DNA of 17,549 nt from Echinococcus granulosus (taxonomy: Eukaryota > Platyhelminthes > Cestoda > Cyclophyllidea > Taeniidae). The stretch lies in the NCBI RefSeq assembly GCF_000524195.1, contig NW_020170645.1, positions 1-17,549 of the forward strand. The letters are read 5' to 3'. The position numbers and the translations under genes were made by a program. This document shows positions 11,004 through 17,549 of the stretch, piece by piece. How positions within the stretch are numbered: position 1 is the stretch's first letter; every line of letters starts with the position of its first letter. Below the pieces are notes generated by a model. It ran no database searches, had not been told where the DNA came from, and was given only the letters and a program-made list of their open reading frames with translations.

Positions 11004-11734
11004 ATGAAATCACTCTCCGTTTTCAGTTGCGGGTTAAAATATCAACACATGTGTGTCCCACAAATAATTTTACAAGTAAATAGCAAATTCACATGCAATA
11101 TCAAACAATGGAATAAAATTATGCATCGCAGATTCAAAATAACACTTGACCTAGAATTAGCCTTCCTTCACACACCATATTCTGCAGTTCTGACACTTTG
11201 TAAGACAATTTGGCTTTTCATTACCTCGGCCATGGTGTCACATGCTTCCTTTGCTGTTCTCTACCAAATCCACTTACCGGTACAACCTCGAATGCAAATC
11301 ATGCCACTCAGTGACTACCGAGCACCGGCTCATCAGCGACATTATTCCACTTTGGAAGTACAGCTACGCTTGCTCGAAGCTGATGGTGTTAGAAAGGCGC
11401 AAGTGGGCTGTCATGCCTATGTCATTACCTATGTGCTTGTTTACACTTGGTTGACCTTTGAAGTGGAAACATTGGAACTATTGCTGCGATTCATTCAGTT
11501 TAACTTATTTTTCCCTTATTCGTTGGACACGCTAAAGCATATCTGAATGGACACACTTCGATTAATGAAAGGAGAGAAGAATTTTTCAATCGCTGAATAG
11601 GCACTGTACTACCAGATCTGCAAGATCTAGTCTGTGTACATTCTCAAAGGGAAGATGATAGCCTCCATCGATTTGGAATAACTTACTTTCTTTATTACGT
11701 TGACGATGTCATTGTTATGAGTGACCATTCTTAG
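11004..11734 (+). pseudogene. Decayed Ty1/copia-like reverse transcriptase fragment
   Basis: Reading across two frames gives reverse-transcriptase motifs in the Ty1/copia order. At 11376-11402 EADGVRKAQ resembles 'ADGs.eRyKArLVA'. About 11430-11490 gives VYTWLTFEVETLELLL, like 'DY..TFsPV...tiRlLLal'. At 11523-11537 LDTLK resembles 'qlDVK.A', and after a -1 frame change AYLNG (11537-11551) matches 'AFLNG'. Then comes DLVCVHSQREDD, like 'DPCvy', and FLYYVDDVIVMS at 11687-11722, the YVDD catalytic box with two metal-binding Asp. Damage: the frame change near 11537, an in-frame TGA at 11594-11596, a TAG at 11732-11734, and roughly half the usual distance between AYLNG and DLVCV, so the 'LYGLKQ' block appears deleted. 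The 180-codon ORF at 11004-11546 contains the first motifs. No LTRs, integrase or RNase H were recognised. Reverse transcriptase is fairly clear from YVDD; assignment to copia rather than another LTR clade is inference. Confidence 0.55.
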
Positions 11735-11910
11735 CTCCCATCTGGACTAATCAAAAATGATAGCCGCAAATCGTGGCCCATCTTTCCCCCATTGTTAGTC
11801 AGGAAGCCATATTCCGATGAAAATGGCATTCACTGAGGATTATGCTCGATGAACATTTCATTGGGAGCATAGAATCGAGTGACATTTAGAAAAGTTCTTC
11901 TGGCACCTAC

Positions 11911-12218
11911 CTTGAATGCGTCGGCACTATGCTCAGGTAAAATTGTACCTACACTGACATAGTGGTGTGGGATGAGAGCTAGTGTGAAGTTGTTGAATTT
12001 TATTGTCCCCATGTTTACTGTCTTGCCAATATCGACCATTGTTTTGGCTCCGAGAATTTCAGCCTCTGATTCAACATCCCCGTTGTTGAATTGTTTGTGT
12101 CAGTGTCGGCTGCTCGTGTGGTTGTTATTACAAGTGAGGCATTCATTTTAGGTGAACCGCCAACTTTTGCTGCATTGTCGGTGTTGTCACCGAATACAGC
12201 AACATTGAATATTAGCAT
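11911..12218 (-). pseudogene. Candidate exon, possibly secreted/membrane protein, one frameshift
   Basis: On the minus strand an ATG at 12218 opens MLIFNVAVFGDNTDNAAKVG and runs through a Thr/Asn-rich part (SLVITTTRAADTDTNNSTTG). The frame then appears to shift by one base in the CCCC/GGGG run at 12078-12081. The following frame is open as DVESEAEILGAKTMVDIG, then KFNNFTLALIPHHYVSVG and ends SADAFK exactly at a consensus donor AAG|GTAGGT (intron from 11910 downward). Just before the ATG the same frame is hydrophobic (GVFLM), so the segment may be a signal peptide or membrane end, possibly part of an internal exon with acceptor GCGACAG near 12241. Potential N-glycosylation sites (NAS, NNST, NFT) fit an extracellular protein. 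I recognise no family and found no second exon. A sequencing error in the homopolymer would explain the shift as well as true decay. The overlapping plus ORF at 12091-12432 is the competing reading. Confidence 0.35.
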
Positions 12219-12432
12219 AAGAAACACCCCACAGAACTTCCTGTCGCTTCACTTTTATTCCACTCAATCCAGTAGTAAATGTCAATACTTAGATGCCGTA
12301 TCCATGGGTAATGGTTGGGAACCATACTTCATAATTCATCCCAATTTCCGCAAGCTCGCACAGAAAGACAAAGCTCCACTTTTTGGTGCATTTAGCTATA
12401 ATTTAATGCAAAATTCAATTTTTTATATTTAG

Positions 12433-14555
12433 TACTATTTTATTGTCCACTGACAGGTAAATTTCCTGAGTGTCGTCAGGTCGCTATGCGTTCAGCGTAT
12501 CATAATGAGCGCACTCTGATCTGAGGAAGTGAGAAACATGATGCAGCGAAATTCACCATTGCGTAAATGAAGATGATATTCGGCGGAACGCAGAATCAAT
12601 GCTGAAGTTCGGTTCACTGATGCCGTGTTTACTTAAGGGCGTTTTCTTGCGTCGTCTAACCATTACTTAGCTGCATAATGCTGGATTAAGTAATAGCCGG
12701 CAGACTACTTAACACAATGAGTAGGAATGCAGTGGATAGAGGCTGTTTTATTCATTACTAGTTTGCTTTACTACTTTCCCCGTGATACAGGCACTCAACT
12801 CTCGACAGACCACACTTCACTCGACGACCCGGTCTTCGGGTCATGTTAGTAGTTCCACAGTTTTTCTCTAAGTTTGCAACTTTATTTTCTGCCGTAATCC
12901 TATGACAATTTATCACTTCAGGCAAGACTCAAGCGATGTACAATTTTTGAAAGCAACACGATGACTGGATCTGTTAATTGATGAAGGGTCTAACTGATGA
13001 TTAGACTTGATTAAATTAATTGCCAAAAATACCTATAATGTCAATCTTGCCGCCGAATTCCAAGATGAGGTTGATTTAAAGTCTTTGCATTTTTAAAATA
13101 TCAAATCATTTTTTTGCTTAATCGTGTGAGTATTACTGTTTGGTGAGACATATCTCTCCAAACCTAGTGAGGGAAAGACATCCCAGATCTATGCGTCAAT
13201 ACAATCTCAAATCACACAATGCACGGATTAATTTATAAAGAATTTTACCCTAAGGAGCTTTAAATGGTCACACCTAGGGACGAGATTAAGTCATGGAAAT
13301 AAACTTGTCTTGGGTGTGTTCAGTGCGGTTATTTGTAGATGACCAGCAATATCACCACAGTCCGCTCTGTTGCACTGCATTTTGTGCGTACGGATTTTTA
13401 GAATTCCCTGCGTTATGCAAAGGCATTGTTACTAACAGTTGAGCTCGAATGCGAGAAATTACTTACAAGATGCGTTGCATTGTATCGTATTAGGATTAAA
13501 GCTCGATGGAGTAGACCAGTCAAAACGAGTATTTTGAACAGTCCTTACAGTGGCATACGACGTCAAAAGGTTGGCATTTTGAAGAGAATGAGAATGGGGC
13601 GAAGTTAAATGCTAGCCGTACAAAATACAATGCCTGTTTTATTTGTATTTTAGTTTCAACCATATTTTGATGAATTTAGGCAAGGCTGCTCTCCCCTGGT
13701 TGTTCTGTAATTGTTATGTGGCCTTGCATGAAAGCAACCGACCCCGTAATGTGTGTAGCATAAGTTGTGTCATTTATTTATCAGCTGCCTTTCTCATTTA
13801 ATGAGTAATTTCCAGAGTGCGCCGTTAAAAATGTCATCCGGCATAAAAAAATAACATTTTGATTAAAGTTTGTTGCAGCCTTAAATTGATTGCTTTAATT
13901 TGGGTTGGCTACAGTAAAAATCTGGTAAATATAAAGGTGGCCCTTGTGAGATTTTAGCTACATAAATGATTACTGCCTAATGCACTGACCACGTTTTGAT
14001 TAATCAAAGAGTTAGTGAATTTTTTCATTAGTTCTTTTCTCCCCCAAAATGGCTTGTTTGCAACTGGATGTAAAGGATCTAATTCTTGGCATCCAAATTT
14101 ATTGTCACGCAGGCCAGTTTTACTTACCTAAATGCGAGAACATTGCCTATTTGACGAGTAATTCTTCTTTGCTGGCGCAAGAATTTTGTCTTTTCAGAGT
14201 TGCAGCTGAAGAGTAGAAGTTGTGAACCCCTAAGAACGACAAATTGGATTAAAGTTCCAAAAGATCATCCCGCTGACATTCAGAGGATATATTGCACGAT
14301 TTGACAATAAAATGACGTGTAATAACATTGTTTCCCAGAAGTATTGGTTTGACAGACGAGGCTAATCTCATTTGCTGCATTTGCTTCACGTAGTCCTGCT
14401 ACTCATATGTCATGATGAAGTGCGTAAAAGCGAAATCAAAAAATAAAGCTATTTTGTCCATATGATTTGATAGTAGATGAAACACTTGTGATTTTTTACA
14501 GTGCATCATTTTTTCTAGTGGGCACTTCAGTAGAAGGTAAATCGAGGTATGTCTG
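12433..14555. other. No supported gene; small hairpins
   Basis: A+T-rich with stops in all frames. The only ORF of note is a 60-codon Arg/Lys-rich one at 13426-13608 (plus) with no support. Two perfect short hairpins are visible: GACCCG/CGGGTC with loop GTCTT at 12826-12842, and GTCTAA/TTAGAC with loop CTGATGA at 12988-13006 (up to 8 pairs counting wobble). Neither has a T run or conserved context suggesting a known RNA. Confidence 0.5.
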
Positions 14556-15082
14556 CAGTGCTTCATCACTTTAATTTAGCGTTAACCAGATATGAGCTAT
14601 TGCTGGCCAAAAGGACAGGTCACAACTTGCCAGCCCTGATTAGTTTGTTACATTAAGGTATTGATGTCCTGCTCCAGTGTTTAGGTCATAGCCTGGGGAA
14701 TACAAAAGACTAGGTTGCTCTCACAGTACGAGGTCTCATTAAGGGGCCTCAATATTTGGCGTTGCGTTGCGGCTTAACTAGGTGAGTTCAAAATGGTGGA
14801 ATGTACAATTTGTCGTTTAAGGTGATGTCCATTCACTCAGTAAGGATTAAATGTTTTCCGAAAAATTCGCTTCGTGGAAAGAAACGCTCCATTTACCTAC
14901 TTCGAAAAATGTCCTCCTCAAAGGCTTTCGTCGCCGTAGATTATTTAATATAATATGCGATATTTTGGTAATTTGTTTTCCTTTTAAATTACGCGGTCAA
15001 GTTCGTCTTCGCTGGTCTTTTTTCTGCTCCGGATCACAAACCCTGGGGTGTGACACTGGCCTCTCAACAATCACCTGCATAG
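14556..15082 (+). repeat. Tandem repeat, copy 1 (527 bp)
   Basis: It begins CAGTGCTTCATCACTTTAAT and ends with the CACCTGCATAG also found at the end of copy 2. It lies directly head-to-tail with copy 2 (period 527). The first 35 bp are identical between copies. Other shared blocks include AAAGGACAGGTCACAACTTG, CCCTGATTAGTTTGTT, CTCAGTAAGGATTAAA, TTCGTGGAAAGAAACGC and AAACCCTGGGGTGTGACACT. I estimate about 80-85% identity by eye. A 90-codon ORF within it (14851-15123) is not conserved in copy 2, so the repeat is not coding. Confidence 0.9.
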
Positions 15083-15607
15083 CAGTGCTTCATCACTTTA
15101 ATTTAGCGTTAACCAGACATTAGCTCCTACTTACTGAAAGGACAGGTCACAACTTGTGAGCCCTGATTAGTTTGTTGCATTAAGGCATTGATATCCTTCT
15201 CCAATGTTTAGATTACTACCTGGGGAATACAAAAAAAGGTTACTCTCACAATACGAGGTTCCATTAAGGAGCCGCGAATTTTTACGTTGCGTTGCTGTTT
15301 AGCTAGGTAAGTCCAATTTGGTGGATTGCAAAGTTCGTCCGTTAAGGTGGTGTTCGTTCGCTCAGTAAGGATTAAACATTTTCCAAAAATTCGTTTCGTG
15401 GAAAGAAACGCCCTATTTACTCACTTCGCAAAATGTCCTCTCTCATAGGCTTTCGTTACCGTAAATTATTTGATTAAATATGCAATGATTTGGTAATTTG
15501 TTTTTCTTTTAGGTTATGTGGTCATTTTTTTCTCCACAGGTCTTTTTTCAGTACTGAGTAGCAAACCCTGGGGTGTGACACTGGCCTCCCAACAATCACC
15601 TGCATAG
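15083..15607 (+). repeat. Tandem repeat, copy 2 (525 bp)
   Basis: This is the second copy of the unit at 14556-15082, in the same orientation, with scattered substitutions and small indels. The last shared bases are AACAATCACCTGCATAG, after which the sequence is unrelated. Divergence shows the duplication is not recent and not an assembly stutter. It may be a remnant of a longer satellite array or two copies of a dispersed element; no terminal inverted repeats or coding capacity were seen. Confidence 0.9.
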
Positions 15608-15989
15608 CTTGACATGTTGCAAATTCGAAGAATATTGGCGATGACACCAAACGTGGGGCGCATTTAATTGTATTGGAGAAGAGGTCAAATTTTAAATTGT
15701 TTGACACTGAGCGAAGAGATGGCGACGGTGTTAGCCCTGTTATGGAATGCAAAATCTCACTATGATTGTAGAAGAAGATGTGACCGGTCTATCCAGCTGC
15801 CCACATGCTCGCATTTAGAATAAATCCGTTCCCCTCAATCTCAAACAACCTCATGCAGATGAAAAATAAAAAAAGTCCGACTCGAACCAAAGTTATGCTA
15901 AAAATTAGTTTTTCAATCATTAAAAAAATTTGGTTTTAACTATTTTATTAAGTTTACAAGCAAATCTACTTAACCGTCCTCATTCTCAG
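15608..15989. other. No supported gene
   Basis: The minus ORF spanning 15522-15752 starts in unrelated sequence and runs into repeat copy 2, so it is probably chance. An A-rich stretch (15861-15945) with several A or T runs precedes a pyrimidine-rich acceptor-like sequence ending CATTCTCAG at 15989. Confidence 0.5.
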
Positions 15990-16118
15990 AAAGGGTGGAG
16001 ATCCGCCGAGGCAGCCACCAGTGCAGGACGAGACTCGTGGATCCCCTCTTCCCAGGTTGATTCGACTTCGACAAGTCTATTAGGATACGTAAATGAGGGA
16101 AGCAAGTACAGTGTTTAA
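15990..16118 (+). CDS. Candidate 3' terminal exon, Ser/Thr-rich C-terminus, unassigned
   Basis: A good acceptor (CCGTCCTCATTCTCAG) opens 42 codons in phase 0, ending in TAA at 16116-16118. The peptide starts KGWRSAEAATSAGRDSWIPS, continues QVDSTSTSLLGYVNEGSKYS and ends V-stop. Composition is protein-like, and G+C is higher than the flanks. An ATTAAA variant poly(A) signal lies at 16213-16218. No upstream exon was found, and the minus strand is also open across 15970-16239. The island may instead belong to a dispersed repeat continuing into the B-box-like sequence at 16176. I recognise no family. Confidence 0.35.
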   Translation, partial: KGWRSAEAATSAGRDSWIPSSQVDSTSTSLLGYVNEGSKYSV

Positions 16119-16200
16119 GGAGATGTGGGCGCGGAACCGCTCCCGGGTTATAAGACGCTGATGCCTCTGCCACGAGGTTCGATTCGTCTCTCCACCTCCT
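16119..16200 (+). repeat. Possible tRNA-like/SINE-type segment with pol III B-box motif
   Basis: A G+C-rich stretch contains GGTTCGATTCG at 16176-16186, close to the pol III B-box/T-loop consensus GGTTCGANNCC. GGAGA near 16120 can pair with TCTCC at 16189-16193, like an acceptor stem. However, no clean cloverleaf forms: the T stem has mismatches, the A-box region is weak and an anticodon arm is not clear. It is not a functional tRNA. A degenerate tRNA-derived SINE head is possible; coincidence is also possible. Confidence 0.25.
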
Positions 16201-16366
16201 CTCTAAAAGGAACATTAAAACAACATAAGCATCACACATGCTTGCCGCTAAGTCACTTAATATTTGACGGGACTGGCATTCATATTTCCTTCATTCTAGC
16301 ATGAATTTAAATGCCTAAGCGCATTTCAAATTTTTATACTCATTTTGCAACATGGATTGAAGATAA

Positions 16367-16606
16367 ATGGGAAAGCTCACAATACGCGGTGATGCCCTAA
16401 TAAGGTTTGTACACTTCATCGGTATGGCAAAATTTGAGCTACCTTATAGCGCTTTCTATATGCACGAACATGCTGGTGTTTTAAGAAGTACAGAACTTAA
16501 CAGGGAACTAGAAGAATGGGTATGCGCGAAAAAAAGTTTCACAATTATTAGAATGCAGACCACTTTTAGGGTGGTAAACGTTATGAGAGGAAATAAAAAT
16601 GTGTAG
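16367..16606 (+). CDS. Unassigned 79-codon ORF, weak candidate
   Basis: An ATG opens MGKLTIRGDALIRFVHFIGM and the frame closes at TAG 16604-16606. The composition is balanced, with charged residues (STELNRELEEW), unlike the low-complexity chance ORFs elsewhere. There is no recognisable domain, no Kozak-like or splice evidence and no poly(A) signal that decides the matter. Chance is the main alternative. Confidence 0.15.
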   Translation: MGKLTIRGDALIRFVHFIGMAKFELPYSAFYMHEHAGVLRSTELNRELEEWVCAKKSFTIIRMQTTFRVVNVMRGNKNV

Positions 16607-16855
16607 CTGAGATATCCATTTAAACCATTTCACAATGCAATGAGAATCGTTTTAAAGGAATTGGAAGACCCTAGCTTTACAAAAGCACAGATGCACCAAA
16701 GAAATATTGTCAAATATAGCTGACAAAATTGACACATGCTCATTAATATCTGCTACATAAGTTGGCAAAATCTGAAAGCAGTACCCACACCTTAATCTAA
16801 AGATTTAATTCTTTGTAGTTCTTCATGTAGTGATTATCACTTTTGCTGCATTTAG

Positions 16856-17153
16856 AAGCAAACTTTCAGCATCATCAACGAAGCCTTTGAAAATAATAGC
16901 CAACAGCACAGCACAAATAAATTCGGAGAGCAAAACTACAACAGCAACAGGAGCCTCACAGACTTCAGCGGCATCCAGTGCTGTGGATAAACTCACAGCA
17001 ACCACAATTACTGCCACACTGGGGCATTTCCCAACAAAAACGACAATAACAACAGACACAATTGAAACAAGTAATGAAAGGGCGCACAATTCTAATTATA
17101 TGGTCAACGCCAGCGCAACCGGGAGATTCACTGACCACACCAAAGTTCACTAG
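16856..17153 (+). CDS. Mucin-like Thr/Ser/Ala-rich exon or pseudoexon
   Basis: An acceptor-like CACTTTTGCTGCATTTAG precedes an open frame (in phase with 16857) that runs to TAG 17151-17153. It is dense in Thr, Ser and Ala: NSTAQINSESKTTTATGASQ, then TSAASSAVDKLTATTITATL, and later TKTTITTDTIETS. Such composition suits O-glycosylated mucin-like extracellular domains, and NST, NAS and similar N-glycosylation sequons occur. There is no signal peptide or start ATG in place. A diverged second copy follows with a 326-bp offset and in-frame stops, so this may be one exon of a mucin-like gene or a decaying array. The minus-strand ORF covering 16823-17089 is its antisense shadow. Confidence 0.4.
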
Positions 17154-17351
17154 AACAGACAAGACTATAGAATGCGCAATCAGGGCAAAATCAACTCAGT
17201 TTCGAGCCATAATACAAGCACTCTAGCAGAATCAACTACAGTGGGCTATTGCAAACGCTAATGCCTAAGATAACGGGAGCATTAGAGACTACATAAATGT
17301 CCAATGGGATGGATAAATTCACAACAGCCGTAAACACTGCCACATCAACTT
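16944..17351 (+). repeat. Diverged internal repeat, 326-bp offset
   Basis: Positions 16944-17025 align with 17270-17351: ACAGGAGC/ACGGGAGC, GTGGATAAACTCACAGC/ATGGATAAATTCACAAC and ACTGCCACA/ACTGCCACA keep the same spacing. At protein level VDKLTATTITAT corresponds to MDKFTTAVNTAT. The second copy has an in-frame TAA at 17293-17295, just before its MDKF match. The offset is not a multiple of three, so the two copies cannot lie in one continuous frame. Confidence 0.6.
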
Positions 17352-17376
17352 GGATTGTAACTGCAACAGCAGGGGT

Positions 17377-17549
17377 ACACTAGCACCAGCTGCAGTAAGC
17401 TCTGCTTTAACCCCAACCACAACAACGACAGAACTAACGCCGCCTTCTCAGTCTCCAACAGCTTCCTCTGGAACAGGTAATCCCATAATAAATGCAAGCG
17501 TAGCAAACTCATCACAGCCTCTAACAACAACAACAACAACAACAACAAC
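17377..17549 (+). CDS. Mucin-like Thr/Pro/Ser-rich coding segment, cut by window end
   Basis: An open frame reads TLAPAAVSSALTPTTTTTEL, then TPPSQSPTASSGTGNP, then NASVANSSQPL and ends in a poly-Thr run encoded by ACA repeats that leave the window. It is open in this frame from 17317, but the mucin composition starts only near 17377, so an exon start (for example acceptor GCACCAG near 17390) or a frame change near 17372-17376 is likely. N-glycosylation sequons NAS and NSS are present. The Leu-rich minus ORF 17345-17548 is the antisense of this segment. Confidence 0.45.
17524..17549. repeat. (ACA)n microsatellite at window edge
   Basis: Twenty-six bases of uninterrupted ACA repeat continue past the window end. 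In the frame of the mucin-like segment they encode poly-Thr, so length changes would alter the Thr run without shifting the frame. Confidence 0.95.

Noticed and set aside
11310..11335. Hammerhead-like CTGATGA plus short stem on the minus strand
   Set aside because: The GAAA box and helices I and III are absent, and the segment lies within the reverse transcriptase relic.
12091..12432. 113-codon plus ORF
   Set aside because: It is antisense to the minus-strand candidate exon, which has a donor site and glycosylation sequons. The plus ORF shows no domain, although I cannot fully exclude it.
14851..15123. 90-codon plus ORF crossing the boundary between the tandem repeat copies
   Set aside because: The corresponding part of copy 2 has indels and stops, so the frame is not conserved.
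16119..16193. Functional tRNA gene
   Set aside because: The T-loop-like motif and part of an acceptor stem exist, but the T stem is mismatched and no clear D or anticodon arm forms.
17345..17548. Leu-rich minus ORF resembling a signal or membrane peptide
   Set aside because: It is the antisense of ACA/CAA-type Thr-rich sequence; poly-Leu comes from reading the microsatellite backwards.
1..17549. CRISPR array, prokaryotic operon or ribosomal RNA
   Set aside because: There are no regularly spaced short repeats, no Shine-Dalgarno-led gene clusters and no rRNA-like conserved blocks; the spliced gene shows the DNA is eukaryotic.

Overview
Eukaryotic, intron-bearing, A+T-leaning DNA with low gene density. 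The compact multi-exon gene, GT-AG introns, an AATAAA poly(A) signal, tandem repeats and a decayed retroelement fit an invertebrate animal. A flatworm is my best guess, from the tiny exons and mucin-like Thr/Ser-rich segments, but no diagnostic gene proves it.

Left end (121-2203, + strand): the 3' end of a real protein-coding gene. Seven exons of 20, 10, 29, 34, 84, 243 and 120 nt join with canonical splice sites into one uninterrupted 179-residue frame ending at TGA 2084-2086, followed by AATAAA at 2198. The first four are micro-exons encoding a Pro/Ala/Glu/Lys-rich linker. The last two encode a C-terminal SH3-like (or CABIT-like) beta domain split by a phase-0 intron. The 5' part lies outside the window. 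This is the best-supported and most interesting locus: a 10-nt exon and a 29-nt exon each break the frame alone but restore it together.

Middle (about 2226-11003): roughly 9 kb without a gene I can support. It holds microsatellites, pyrimidine-rich tracts and short chance ORFs.

11004-12218: a decayed reverse transcriptase on the + strand with motifs in Ty1/copia order, ending in YVDD. Just beyond it, on the - strand, is a candidate exon with a hydrophobic start, a Thr/Asn-rich segment, one apparent single-base frameshift in a homopolymer, and a strong splice donor.

14556-15607: two diverged head-to-tail copies of a 525-527 bp repeat. 15990-16200: a G+C-richer island that can be read as a terminal exon or as a dispersed repeat with a pol III B-box-like motif.

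Right end (16856-17549): Thr/Ser/Ala-rich mucin-like coding sequence in two frames, with an internal repeat offset of 326 bp and stops or frame changes between them, running off the window in an ACA microsatellite. It is either an exon cluster of a mucin-like gene or its decaying relic.
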